From UBA1413 sp964552955 (GTDB lineage: Bacteria; Bacteroidota; Bacteroidia; Bacteroidales; Prolixibacteraceae), in the NCBI GenBank assembly GCA_964552955.1, contig CAZKIU010000003.1, positions 1 to 64,000 of the forward strand: a stretch of 64,000 bases of DNA, read 5' to 3'. A program made the translations under genes and the position numbers. Shown piece by piece: positions 53,996-63,210 of the stretch (its first letter is position 1; each line of letters begins with the position of its first letter). The notes below the pieces were generated by a model. It had not been told where the DNA came from, ran no database searches, and saw only the letters and a list, made by a program, of their open reading frames with translations.

Positions 53996-54862
53996 TTAAA
54001 TTTGAGCTTCTCCTCCTGCCGGAAGCGTGTAGACCACCTCTCTCACCCAGGCCGCCCACTCCATGTGGTTCCTGCTCCGGTCGAAGGTAGTCCAGGGTAT
54101 GGGCTTGCCAAACCAGAGCTCGATTTTCTTCTTACGATGACGGTATGTTTCATCAGGAAGCAGGAACATCTCCAGGTTCCAGGAAATGCCCAGTTTAGTG
54201 CGCCATTTGGCCAGCCAGTAAAAACGGTTCGAATTACTGCCGCTGATAAAAACGGGAATGACATCGCGTTTGAATTCCACCGCCTTGGTGATAAAATGCT
54301 TCTGCCATGCCAGGTCAGCGACCTTCCCCTTCACCCGTCGCGACGCCAGCCCCGAAGGAAAAATCAGAATCTGCTGCCCCGTTTGATAGGCCTCCTGTAA
54401 AATACGGGCCGCCTCCCGGCTGTTGCTGCCATGATGGTTCACCGGAACAAACAAAGGCCGCAATGGCGTAATTTTCATCAATACATCGTTGACCAGAAAC
54501 CGGAAAGGCCCCAACCGTTTGTAAACGTTTTCCATCAGCAACAACGAGTCAAACCCCCCCAGAGGATGGTTCGCAGCAAAGATGTAACTCCCTGTAGCCG
54601 GGATGTTCTCCGCACCATGCACCTCCTCGGTGATCTCAAAATCCTTCACCGAGGCCTCCACAAATTCTATCCCTTCCAAATGACCGTATTTCACGATAAA
54701 CCCATTCATGAAATCGAGCCGCATGATCCGCCTGATCATCCGGTAGACAAACCCCGGAATAAACCGCGCCATCGCCGGATTCTTCTCACGAAACAACTCC
54801 CTGATGTCTATGGGTTTTAACCCAGGCTTCTGACCATTCGCCTGCTCCGTAACTCCACTCAT
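53996..54862 (-). CDS. glsA: PlsC-type O-acyltransferase, probable GlsA
   Basis: 288 residues. Acyltransferase motif I is NHPLGGFDSLLL (~98-109). Motif III is FPSGLASRR (the usual FPEGT is altered to FPSGL), and motif IV lies at VIPVFISGSNSNRFY. The N-terminal ~40 residues are basic with hydrophobic patches (FIPGFVYRMIRRIMRLDFM), consistent with peripheral membrane binding. It is likely the O-acyltransferase completing glycine or ornithine-type aminolipids together with the downstream GNAT gene. A general lysophosphatidate acyltransferase is the alternative. Confidence 0.78.
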   Translation of the reverse strand: MSGVTEQANGQKPGLKPIDIRELFREKNPAMARFIPGFVYRMIRRIMRLDFMNGFIVKYGHLEGIEFVEASVKDFEITEEVHGAENIPATGSYIFAANHPLGGFDSLLLMENVYKRLGPFRFLVNDVLMKITPLRPLFVPVNHHGSNSREAARILQEAYQTGQQILIFPSGLASRRVKGKVADLAWQKHFITKAVEFKRDVIPVFISGSNSNRFYWLAKWRTKLGISWNLEMFLLPDETYRHRKKKIELWFGKPIPWTTFDRSRNHMEWAAWVREVVYTLPAGGEAQI

Positions 54863-55286
54863 ATTCTTTCCTTTCCCAGGCTGATGATGCCCGGTATTGA
54901 TTGGTTTTCAACTCTTTTGCCACCCCCCTGCCCACTGAAGTCTCCCCCGGTGGCTCCCTGCTCCAGCTCTTAAACAGCATGCCCTTCCTCGTGCTCCGAC
55001 ATGCGATAGACCATACGAAGTAAACTATTTTTTTCCAGTTCAGAAATAACCCCTCCCCTCCCGGAATTATTAACCTAAAAGTTTTCCACTACCCTCCTCC
55101 TTCCAAAAAATTGAACCACAAATTTTTCCCCCTTTTTGCCCCTCCTATGTCCCGGAGTTTCCAACACTTTATGAACACCTTATCAACATTTTGGCGAAGT
55201 GAGGATCAGTGTAATAAAATGGCATCGTTTGTAATAATGTGGAATAATATTTCTATTTTTACTTCATCAAAACCAGGTTGGATCAG
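54863..55286. other. Intergenic region upstream of the dcw cluster
   Basis: 424 bp between the glsA start and mraZ, which are divergent. The half next to mraZ is AT-rich and holds the direct repeats listed separately. Near 55020-55140 there are C- and T-rich tracts. No gene is convincing; short open frames here lack sensible composition. Confidence 0.5.
55211..55242 (+). promoter_or_regulatory. Direct repeats upstream of mraZ (candidate MraZ operator)
   Basis: GTAATAAAATGG (55211-55222) and GTAATAATGTGG (55231-55242) match at 10 of 12 positions and are exactly 20 bp apart, two helical turns. MraZ in other bacteria represses its own operon by binding TGG-containing direct repeats near the promoter. 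This pair, 45-76 bp before the mraZ ATG, is a good candidate for that autoregulation. Confidence 0.5.
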
Positions 55287-55754
55287 ATGATACGATTTTC
55301 CGCCAGATACAATGCCCTGATTGACGACAAGGGAAGGGTTGTCCTTCCTTCGCCGTTCAAGAAGGTCATGGGCAGTCTGTCGGAGGAGCCCATTGTCATT
55401 GAAAAGGATATTTACAAGCCCTGCCTGAACATCTATCCACAGAAGATGCATGAGGAGCGGCTGATGCGTATCGAGTCGAAGCTGAATCCTTTCGATGAGA
55501 AGGATGATGATCTTCTGGCCGACTTGTATGAGAACTTTACCACGGTAACGATGGCTGAGAACGGGCGGATCAACATTCCGTCAGACTTCATGAAGCATGC
55601 CGGGATCAGCCGGGAGGTGGTATTTGTGGGGAAAGGGGCATCGATCACGTTGTGGGAAGAGAAGAAATATCACGAAATGAAGGAGTTGCGCATGCCCTTG
55701 CGCGAGAGTTTCAGGGAGCGCCTGGCCAATTCACCCGACACTGAAAAGCCATGA
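55287..55754 (+). CDS. mraZ: Transcriptional regulator MraZ
   Basis: 155 residues from ATG 55287; a TTG three codons upstream is possible. Two SpoVT/AbrB-like halves: the first has YNALIDDKGRVVLPSPFKKV, and the second has ENGRINIPSDFMKHAGI and VVFVGKGASITLWEEKKY. MraZ forms ring-shaped oligomers that bind direct repeats upstream of the division/cell-wall operon. Its stop overlaps the rsmH start by 4 bp, and it heads the cluster that runs off the end of the window. Confidence 0.95.
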   Translation: MIRFSARYNALIDDKGRVVLPSPFKKVMGSLSEEPIVIEKDIYKPCLNIYPQKMHEERLMRIESKLNPFDEKDDDLLADLYENFTTVTMAENGRINIPSDFMKHAGISREVVFVGKGASITLWEEKKYHEMKELRMPLRESFRERLANSPDTEKP

Positions 55755-56671
55755 ATCCGTTTCACACACCGGTAATGCTGAACCAGAGCGTGGATGGGCT
55801 CGAAATCCGGCCCGGTGGCATCTACGTGGACGCCACCTATGGCGGAGGGGGTCATTCCGGGGAGATTTTGCGCCGGATGGAAGGAGGCACCCTGGTGGCC
55901 TTCGACCAGGATGAAGCCGCCCTGGCCCATCTCTCCGCTGACCCACGCCTCCTTTTTGTCCGCCATAATTTCCGCTACCTCAGGCATTTCCTGCGTTTCC
56001 ACGCCATTGACCAGGTCGATGGCATTCTGGCCGACCTGGGTGTTTCCTCCCATGACTTCGACGAAGGCGAAAGAGGCTTTTCTTTCCGTTTTGACACGCC
56101 CCTTGACATGCGGATGAACCGCCATAGCAAAAAGACCGCTGCCCTGCTGGTGAACACCGCCGGTGAAGAGGAGCTGATCAGGATTTTCCGTGAATATGGG
56201 GAGATCCCACAGGCGGGAAGACTAGTGGCAGCCATCGCTGCCGCCCGCAAACAGGAACCGGTTCAAACGACCGGACAGCTGCTGAAAGCCATTGAGAGGG
56301 TGGTACCACGGGCTATCGAGAAGAAATTCCTGGCCCAGGTTTTCCAGGCCCTGCGCATGGAAGTCAACGACGAAACCGCCGCCCTGGGCGAATTCCTGGA
56401 GGCCACACTCGAAGTGCTCCGGCCGGGAGGCAGAATCGTGGTGATCACCTACCACAGCCTCGAAGACCGTATGGTCAAGCACTTCTTTAAAACGGGCAAC
56501 CTTCAGGGCCGCCTGGAAAAAGACTTCTACGGCAACTTCCTCACCCCCTTCCGCCTGGTCAACCGCAAGGTGATCATTCCCTCCGATGAGGAGATCAGCG
56601 TCAACCCCCGGTCGAGGAGCGCTAAACTGAGAATCGCAGAAAAAACAGGGAGTGATGGCAGAAAAGAATAA
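55751..56671 (+). CDS. rsmH: 16S rRNA (cytosine(1402)-N4)-methyltransferase RsmH
   Basis: 306 residues. It starts MNPFHTPVMLNQSVDGL and has the SAM-binding motif VDATYGGGGHSGEIL, then ADLGVSSHDFDEGERGFSF and the C-terminal RPGGRIVVITYHSLEDRMVK, all diagnostic. It methylates N4 of C1402 in the ribosomal P site. It overlaps mraZ by 4 bp and ftsL by 17 bp. Confidence 0.97.
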   Translation: MNPFHTPVMLNQSVDGLEIRPGGIYVDATYGGGGHSGEILRRMEGGTLVAFDQDEAALAHLSADPRLLFVRHNFRYLRHFLRFHAIDQVDGILADLGVSSHDFDEGERGFSFRFDTPLDMRMNRHSKKTAALLVNTAGEEELIRIFREYGEIPQAGRLVAAIAAARKQEPVQTTGQLLKAIERVVPRAIEKKFLAQVFQALRMEVNDETAALGEFLEATLEVLRPGGRIVVITYHSLEDRMVKHFFKTGNLQGRLEKDFYGNFLTPFRLVNRKVIIPSDEEISVNPRSRSAKLRIAEKTGSDGRKE

Positions 56672-57014
56672 AACCAACGGTAAGCAGCGCCCCAGGGTGA
56701 GTTCCTTCCTGCGCGGAACCATCCTCACCAACGAAAAGGTGACCCGGCAGTTCCCTTTTCTGGTCTTTCTGGTCTTTCTTGGACTGGTTAACATCACCAA
56801 TGGGTACCGTTCCGAGAAGGTGATCAGGGAAATTGAAGTCCTGCAGGATACCATTGATGATCTGCGGTCGCAGTCGATCACCAATTCGGCCAAACTGATG
56901 AACATGAGCAAACCTTCAGAGGTGGTGCGTAAGGTCAATGAGGCGGGACTGGGACTGAAGGAGCAGGTGCGTTCCCCCGGGAAAATCATCGTCAGCAAAA
57001 GGAGGAAGAAATGA
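56655..57014 (+). CDS. ftsL: FtsL-like cell division protein
   Basis: 119 residues from ATG 56655 (a GTG lies one codon before). A cytoplasmic basic N-terminus is followed by one membrane helix (~36-53; FPFLVFLVFLGLVNI) and a periplasmic coiled coil (EIEVLQDTIDDLRSQSI). Sequence identity in the family is low, but the topology and position between rsmH and ftsI make FtsL the clear choice. It links FtsQ/DivIB and FtsB-like partners to FtsI/FtsW at the septum. It overlaps its neighbours on both sides. Confidence 0.88.
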   Translation: MAEKNKTNGKQRPRVSSFLRGTILTNEKVTRQFPFLVFLVFLGLVNITNGYRSEKVIREIEVLQDTIDDLRSQSITNSAKLMNMSKPSEVVRKVNEAGLGLKEQVRSPGKIIVSKRRKK

Positions 57015-59128
57015 ATCTGCGCAATATCATAGTGACCCGTTTTGCCCTGCTTTACCTGGTAATGTTGCTGTTGGCCGCAGCTATTTTTCTCAAGCTGGTG
57101 GCCGTACAGAATATCAAAACCGACCGGTGGGAACAGATTGCCGACAACCTGACCAATTTTACCGTCTCCCTGGATCCCAACCGGGGGAACATCTGTGCCG
57201 ACGACGGGAATGTGCTGGCGACGTCGGTCCCGGGCTATTATGTGCGTATAGATATGGCCGCACCGGGAGTCCGTAAGATTTATGCCGACAAGTGTGACTC
57301 CCTGGCGCATATGCTCTCCTCCTTCTTCAGGCATCTGCCTGCCAAGGAGGTCAAGAGACGCCTCGATGCCGCCTACCGGCAGAAAGACCGGGGTTATCTG
57401 CTCACGCCCCGGAAAATTGACTACAATGAACTCCAGGTGGTTAAGAAGTTCCCCATCCTGCGCAAGGGAGCCTTTGGCGGGGGGCGCATCATCGAACAAG
57501 AGAACAAAAGGGTACTTCCTCTGGGGAAACTGGCTTCCCGGACCGTGGGGACCCTAAACAAGGGCGCCGCAGGAGAGGGAAGCACCATCGCCGGTAATAC
57601 CGGACTGGAAGAAGCCTTCGAGAAGTACCTCAAGGGGGAAGCAGGTGTGGGCTATCGACAGAACCTCTCCGGAAGATGGGTCAACCGCATAGAAATAGAG
57701 CCCCGCGATGGCATGGACATCATGACCAATATCAACATCAGATACCAGGATATTACCGAGAGTGCCCTGGAACGGCAGCTTAAAGCCAGCAATGCCGAAT
57801 GGGGTACGGCCATCCTCATGGAGGTTAAATCAGGCAAAATCAAGGCCATTGCCAACCTGGGCAGGGTTTCTCCCGGCTATTACGATGAAATCTACAATTA
57901 TGCCGTGGGCGATGCCGGATGTTATGAACCCGGGTCCACCTTCAAGCTGATGTCGCTGATGGTCGCCCTGGAGCACGGACTGGTAGACACCAGCCAGGTC
58001 TTCGACACAGGCAACGGCTCATGGAAATACCACGACAGGATCATCTACGACAGCGACTTTGGCAAGGGCACCCATGGCCCAATGTCGGTCAAGCAGATCT
58101 TCGAAAAATCATCCAACGTAGGAGTGGCCAAGATCATCACCTCCTGCTATGAAAAAAACCCCCGGAAATATGTCGATGCCATCCATGAAATGGGGGTCAC
58201 CGAACCCATCGAGACCGAGCTGACCGGGGAAGGGATACCCTTCTTCAAATACCCCGGTGACAAGGACTGGTGGGGAACGACCCTGGCCTGGATGTCATAT
58301 GGCTATGAAAGCAAGATGACCCCCCTTCAGATCCTTACCTTTTATAATGCGGTGGCCAATGACGGCAAGATGGTAAAACCCTGGATTGTCAGGGAGATCC
58401 AGGACAAGGGGGATGTGGTGGATCGCATGGGATCCGAGACCCTGAAGCATTCTATTGCCTCGCGCTCCACCATCAGAAAAGCACAAGAAATGCTTGAAGG
58501 GGTCTGTGATTACGGTACTGGGAAAGCCATTCAGAGCGATATCGTCAAAATTGCAGGCAAAACCGGCACCGCCCAGATCTCTTCCGGAAGAGGATATGGC
58601 AAGGGCCTTTACCTGGCTTCCTTCGTGGGTTATTTCCCTGCCGATGATCCGGTGTATTCGATGATCGTCACCGTCAACAAGCCCCAGGGGGCTTATTACG
58701 GGGGAGCGGTGGCCGGGCCGGTATTCCGGGAGGTGGCTGAAAAAGTATTTGCCATCCATCAGAAATTCGACGAAAAAGAGGAGGAAGAAGAAGAAAGCCG
58801 GGAATCACTCCCCGACATCAAAAGCGGAGTCACCCGTGATGTGGTGGCCGTTATGCGTTCTCTCGACCTCCGCTACGCGGGAAGAAAGCCGGGAACCCCC
58901 CTGGCCCGGGTAGAAAAAGGCGAAAAGGGAATCACCCTGAAAGAGGTGGCCGTCAAGGAAAACCAGGTTCCTGATGTCAGGGGGATGGGGGCCCGCGACG
59001 CTGTTTATCTCCTCGAAAAATCAGGCCTCCAGGTGAGACTCAGCGGCATCGGCAAGGTCAAAAGACAGTCGCTCCTCCCCGGCTACAAATACAAGAAAGG
59101 ACAGACCATCACTTTAACCATGGGATAG
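57011..59128 (+). CDS. ftsI: Peptidoglycan transpeptidase FtsI (PBP3-type) with PASTA domain
   Basis: 705 residues. An N-terminal membrane anchor (~10-32) is followed by the dimerisation domain. The transpeptidase has SxxK in EPGSTFKLMS (~311), SxN in EKSSNVGVAK (~372) and KTGT in IAGKTGTAQIS (~518). A C-terminal PASTA domain (~655-705; VPDVRGMGARDAVYLLEKSG) is present, as in Bacteroidota and SpoVD-like proteins. It cross-links septal peptidoglycan, working with FtsW, which lies downstream. It overlaps ftsL by 4 bp. Confidence 0.96.
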   Translation: MNLRNIIVTRFALLYLVMLLLAAAIFLKLVAVQNIKTDRWEQIADNLTNFTVSLDPNRGNICADDGNVLATSVPGYYVRIDMAAPGVRKIYADKCDSLAHMLSSFFRHLPAKEVKRRLDAAYRQKDRGYLLTPRKIDYNELQVVKKFPILRKGAFGGGRIIEQENKRVLPLGKLASRTVGTLNKGAAGEGSTIAGNTGLEEAFEKYLKGEAGVGYRQNLSGRWVNRIEIEPRDGMDIMTNINIRYQDITESALERQLKASNAEWGTAILMEVKSGKIKAIANLGRVSPGYYDEIYNYAVGDAGCYEPGSTFKLMSLMVALEHGLVDTSQVFDTGNGSWKYHDRIIYDSDFGKGTHGPMSVKQIFEKSSNVGVAKIITSCYEKNPRKYVDAIHEMGVTEPIETELTGEGIPFFKYPGDKDWWGTTLAWMSYGYESKMTPLQILTFYNAVANDGKMVKPWIVREIQDKGDVVDRMGSETLKHSIASRSTIRKAQEMLEGVCDYGTGKAIQSDIVKIAGKTGTAQISSGRGYGKGLYLASFVGYFPADDPVYSMIVTVNKPQGAYYGGAVAGPVFREVAEKVFAIHQKFDEKEEEEEESRESLPDIKSGVTRDVVAVMRSLDLRYAGRKPGTPLARVEKGEKGITLKEVAVKENQVPDVRGMGARDAVYLLEKSGLQVRLSGIGKVKRQSLLPGYKYKKGQTITLTMG

Positions 59129-59132
59129 TAAG

Positions 59133-60599
59133 ATGCGAACAAAGAACTGGACAGAATTGCGCCCCCTGAAGGGGATCCTGGAGCAAAGGGGCAGTGGGGA
59201 TCCTATGGTGACCGGCATCGCCTTTGATTCCAGAAAGGTGGAAGCCGGCTTTCTCTTCGTGGCACAACGGGGGACACATGCCGATGGGCACCGTTTTATC
59301 GGTATGGCCATTTCCCGTGGAGCCGTGGTGGTCTTGGGTGAGGAATTTCCGGAGGAGCAGCCCGAAGGAGTCCTTTTTGTCAGGGTTTCAGATGCCGGTG
59401 AAGCCCTGGGATGGATCGCTGCGGCCTGGCATGACTTTCCCTCGGAGAAACTGAAGGTCGTCGGCGTCACCGGCACCAATGGTAAGACCAGCATCGCCAC
59501 CCTCTCCTGGCGGCTTTTTACCCGGCTGGGATATCCCTCGGGACTGATTTCCACCATTTCGGTGATCATCGGCGAACAGAGTGAACCGGCGACGCACACC
59601 ACACCCGATGCCCTCCGCCTCCAGGAGATCCTGGCGGCCATGGTGGATGCCGGGTGCGGGTATTGCTTCATGGAGGTGAGTTCCCATGCCGTGGTCCAGC
59701 AGCGTATCGCGGGCATCCGCTTTGCCGGAGGGATCTTCACCAACCTCACCCATGACCACCTCGATTACCACAAGACCTTCGATGAATACCTCCGGGCCAA
59801 GAAAGCCTTCTTCGATGGCCTCCCCTCCACGGCCTTCGCCCTGACCAACCTCGACGACCGCAACGGAATGGTCATGGTGCAGAACTGCCCGGCAGCCCTG
59901 CATACCTTTTCCACCAGGGCCATGGCCGATTACCGCTGCAAGGTGCTGGAAAGCCATTTTGAGGGGATGCTGGTCAATATGGACGGCCGGGAGATCTGGC
60001 TGCGCTTCGTGGGTAAATTCAACGCCTCCAACCTGTTGGCCGTCTATGGTACGGCACGGCTGCTGGGACAGAACAGCGGGGAGGTCCTGGAAGCCATCAG
60101 CGCACTCACGCCGGTCCAGGGCCGCTTTGATGCCATCCGCAGCCGCGAGGGAGTCATGGCCATCGTCGACTATGCCCATACCCCCGATGCCCTCAAAAAT
60201 GTACTGTCGGCCATCGGGGAGATCCGCGGCAACGCCCAGAAGGTGATCACCGTCGTGGGGGCCGGCGGCGACCGCGACCGCACCAAACGCCCCGAAATGG
60301 CCCATGAAGCCCTCGTGGCCAGCGACAGGGTGATCCTCACCTCCGACAACCCGCGCACCGAAGACCCGGAGGCCATCCTCCGTGATATGGAGGCCGGCAT
60401 CGATGATGCCAACCGGCACAAGGTGCTCTCCATCGTGAACCGGAAAGAAGCCATCAAAACCGCTTGCATGATGGCCTCCCCCGGCGATATTATTCTTGTA
60501 GCCGGGAAAGGCCACGAAAACTACCAGGAAATCAACGGCGTCAAAACCCATTTCGACGACAAGGAGCTCCTCATGGAAATATTCGGAATTGTTTTGTAA
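59133..60599 (+). CDS. murE: UDP-MurNAc-tripeptide synthetase MurE, meso-DAP type
   Basis: 488 residues, a three-domain Mur ligase. ATP loop VGVTGTNGKTSIATLSW; TTPDALRLQE and NLTHDHLDYH in the central domain; the C-terminal DNPR motif in ILTSDNPRTEDPEAI. The DNPR motif marks enzymes that add meso-diaminopimelate rather than lysine. This fits the Gram-negative wall and the asd gene in the window. It starts 4 bp after ftsI. Confidence 0.97.
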   Translation: MRTKNWTELRPLKGILEQRGSGDPMVTGIAFDSRKVEAGFLFVAQRGTHADGHRFIGMAISRGAVVVLGEEFPEEQPEGVLFVRVSDAGEALGWIAAAWHDFPSEKLKVVGVTGTNGKTSIATLSWRLFTRLGYPSGLISTISVIIGEQSEPATHTTPDALRLQEILAAMVDAGCGYCFMEVSSHAVVQQRIAGIRFAGGIFTNLTHDHLDYHKTFDEYLRAKKAFFDGLPSTAFALTNLDDRNGMVMVQNCPAALHTFSTRAMADYRCKVLESHFEGMLVNMDGREIWLRFVGKFNASNLLAVYGTARLLGQNSGEVLEAISALTPVQGRFDAIRSREGVMAIVDYAHTPDALKNVLSAIGEIRGNAQKVITVVGAGGDRDRTKRPEMAHEALVASDRVILTSDNPRTEDPEAILRDMEAGIDDANRHKVLSIVNRKEAIKTACMMASPGDIILVAGKGHENYQEINGVKTHFDDKELLMEIFGIVL

Positions 60600-60610
60600 C
60601 ACGAAGCCTT

Positions 60611-61861
60611 ATGCTCTACTATCTCTACGAATGGCTCAATGAATACCACATCCCGGGCATCGGGATGGCCCAATACATCTCCTTCCGTACGGCAGGAGCC
60701 ATCATCCTTTCGCTGGTCATCACCACCGCCTATGGCAAGCGGCTGATCGGTTATCTTCACAGGAAGCAGATCGGTGAGGAGATCCGGGATTTGGGCCTCG
60801 AAGGACAGTTGCAGAAAAAAGGAACCCCGACCATGGGAGGCATCATCATCCTGGCAGGCATCATCATTCCCACCCTGCTCTTTGCCAAGGTGGGCAATGT
60901 CTATATCATTCTGATGCTGGTGACCACCATCTGGCTGGGCCTGATCGGCTTCGCCGACGACTACATCAAGGTCTTCCGGAAAAACAAACAGGGGCTGGCC
61001 GGCAAGTTCAAGGTCCTGGGGCAGATCAGCCTGGGGCTGATGGTAGTAGCCACCCTGCTGCTGAGTTCAGAAGTGGTGATTCGCGAACCCGTGAAGTCAC
61101 GTACCGGCGAAGAGGTAAAAGAGCTGGTGGTGGACCCCGAGTCGGGTGAGCAGCATGTGCAGATCGCCACCCATGAGGTGAAGTCGACTAAGACGACCAT
61201 TCCCTTCATCAAGAAAAACGAGTTTGACTATGCCTGGCTGGTGGCCTGGGCCGGGGGCGATGCCAACTGGCTCCGGTGGCTGGTCTATGCCCTGGCCATC
61301 ATCCTGATCATCGTGGCCGTGTCCAATGCGGCCAACCTCACCGACGGCATTGACGGACTGGCGACGGGGACGTCGGCCATTTCCGGGGCGGCCCTGGGGA
61401 TCCTGGCGTACGTCAGCGGCAACGTCATCTACTCCAACTACCTCAACATCATGTACATCCCCAACCTGGGAGAGCTCACCGTCTTCATCGGAGCCTTCAT
61501 AGGGGCCACCGTGGGGTTCCTCTGGTACAACTCCTATCCCGCACAGATCTTCATGGGCGACACGGGAAGTCTCGCCCTGGGGGGTATCCTGGCCGTCATC
61601 TCGGTGATCATCCGCAAGGAGATCCTCATCCCGCTGCTCTGCGGCATCTTCCTGATCGAAAACCTGAGCGTGGTCATGCAGGTCACCTGGTTCAAATATA
61701 CCAAACGGAAATATGGCGAGGGGAGGCGCATCTTTCTGATGAGCCCCATTCATCATCACTTCCAGAAGAAAGGGATCCCCGAACCCAAAATCGTCACCCG
61801 CTTCTGGATCGTCGGGATCATCCTGGCCATCGTCTCTATCGTCACCCTGAAAATCAGATAA
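60611..61861 (+). CDS. mraY: Phospho-MurNAc-pentapeptide transferase MraY
   Basis: 416 residues from ATG 60611. About ten membrane helices. Signatures are KKGTPTMGGIIILAG, GFADDYIKVFRKNKQGL (the catalytic Asp pair), NLTDGIDGLATG and the C-terminal HHHFQKKGIPEPKIVTRFW. A hydrophilic insertion of about 60 residues (~160-215; VKSRTGEEVKELVVD) is larger than in E. coli but common in Bacteroidota. It makes lipid I at the inner membrane. It starts 11 bp after murE. Confidence 0.97.
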   Translation: MLYYLYEWLNEYHIPGIGMAQYISFRTAGAIILSLVITTAYGKRLIGYLHRKQIGEEIRDLGLEGQLQKKGTPTMGGIIILAGIIIPTLLFAKVGNVYIILMLVTTIWLGLIGFADDYIKVFRKNKQGLAGKFKVLGQISLGLMVVATLLLSSEVVIREPVKSRTGEEVKELVVDPESGEQHVQIATHEVKSTKTTIPFIKKNEFDYAWLVAWAGGDANWLRWLVYALAIILIIVAVSNAANLTDGIDGLATGTSAISGAALGILAYVSGNVIYSNYLNIMYIPNLGELTVFIGAFIGATVGFLWYNSYPAQIFMGDTGSLALGGILAVISVIIRKEILIPLLCGIFLIENLSVVMQVTWFKYTKRKYGEGRRIFLMSPIHHHFQKKGIPEPKIVTRFWIVGIILAIVSIVTLKIR

Positions 61862-61862
61862 G

Positions 61863-63200
61863 ATGAAGGAGAAAACAGTCATTTTGGGAGCAGGCGAAAG
61901 CGGTACCGGGGCAGCCATTCTGGCCTTGAAGAAGGGGTATGCAGTTTTCGTGTCTGACGCGGGGAAGATCAAAGAGAAATACAAAACCCTCCTCGACAGC
62001 TACCATATTCCCTGGGAGGAGGGGCAGCACACCATGGAGCAGGTACTCTCGGCCACGCTGATCATCAAGAGCCCGGGCATTCCCGAAAAGGCCCCCGTGA
62101 TGAAGGCGGTCCGGGCCCAGGGGATTCAGGTCATCTCGGAGATTGAGTTTGCAGCACGCCATACCACGGCACAGAAAATATGCATTACCGGCAGCAACGG
62201 CAAGACTACCACGACCCTGTTGATTCATCACATGTTGAAGAACGCGGGTATCGATGCCGGACTGGCGGGTAATGTGGGGAGCAGCTTCGCCCGTCAGGTG
62301 GCGGAGGAGGATCACCCGGTCTATGTCATTGAACTGAGCAGTTTCCAGCTCGATGACATGTATGAATTCAGGGCCGAGATTGCCATTCTCATGAACATCA
62401 CCCCCGACCACCTCGACCGTTACGACTATAGGATGCAGAATTATGTGGACGCCAAATTCAGGATCATCAGGAACCAGACCCCTGACGACTGGTTCATCTA
62501 TTATGCCGATGACGAGGTGATCACCAGGGAACTGGCGCGCCGCCGGCCTGCAGCCACCTGTATTCCTTTCTCCCTGGGCCCGGTCAACGGCGACGGCGCA
62601 GGCATCATCCATGACACCATAGAAATAAATATCCATAAAAACCGGTTCAGCATGTCAATTCTGGATTTAGCCTTACAAGGCAAACACAACGCCTGCAATT
62701 CGATGGCCGCCGCCATATCGGGCATGGCTGTGGGCATTAGAAACGAAAGAATCAGGGAAAGCCTGACCGACTTCCAGGGCGTGGAACACCGCCTCGAGCG
62801 ATTTCTGAAAGTCCACGGCATCGAATTCATCAACGATTCGAAAGCCACCAACGTCAATTCCACCTGGTATGCCCTCGAAAGCATGACCCACCCCGTGGTG
62901 TGGATCGTTGGCGGCGTCGACAAGGGCAACGACTACTCCATGTTGCACGACCTGGTAAGCGAGAAGGTCAAGGCCATCGTTTGCCTGGGGGTCGATAACG
63001 CCAAAATCCACAAGGCTTTTGAAGGGTTGGTAAAGAACATCGTCGACACCTCCAGCATGGCCGAAGCGGTAAAATCAGCTTATTATCTGGCCCGCAACGG
63101 CGATGCGGTACTGCTCTCACCGGCATGCGCCAGCTTCGATCTCTTCGAGAACTACGAAGACCGCGGCTGCCAGTTCAAACAGGAAGTGCGTAATCTCTGA
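61863..63200 (+). CDS. murD: UDP-N-acetylmuramoyl-L-alanine:D-glutamate ligase MurD
   Basis: 445 residues. N-terminal KTVILGAGESGTGAAIL, ATP loop CITGSNGKTTTTLLIHHML, central NITPDHLDRYDY, and C-terminal NDSKATNVNSTWYAL with ILLSPACASFD-like LLSPACASFDLF. It adds D-glutamate to UDP-MurNAc-L-Ala in the cytoplasm. It starts 1 bp after mraY. As in other Bacteroidota, murF is not in this cluster. Confidence 0.97.
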   Translation: MKEKTVILGAGESGTGAAILALKKGYAVFVSDAGKIKEKYKTLLDSYHIPWEEGQHTMEQVLSATLIIKSPGIPEKAPVMKAVRAQGIQVISEIEFAARHTTAQKICITGSNGKTTTTLLIHHMLKNAGIDAGLAGNVGSSFARQVAEEDHPVYVIELSSFQLDDMYEFRAEIAILMNITPDHLDRYDYRMQNYVDAKFRIIRNQTPDDWFIYYADDEVITRELARRRPAATCIPFSLGPVNGDGAGIIHDTIEINIHKNRFSMSILDLALQGKHNACNSMAAAISGMAVGIRNERIRESLTDFQGVEHRLERFLKVHGIEFINDSKATNVNSTWYALESMTHPVVWIVGGVDKGNDYSMLHDLVSEKVKAIVCLGVDNAKIHKAFEGLVKNIVDTSSMAEAVKSAYYLARNGDAVLLSPACASFDLFENYEDRGCQFKQEVRNL

Positions 63201-63210
63201 TCCTCAGACC

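Noticed and set aside
56222..57499. A 425-codon minus-strand open frame across rsmH, ftsL and ftsI
   Set aside because: It crosses three well-supported overlapping genes of the opposite strand and has no protein-like features.
59388..60602. A 404-codon open frame on the minus strand opposite murE
   Set aside because: The His/Gly/Val-rich composition is the mirror of GC-rich murE codons; no domain is recognisable and murE is certain.
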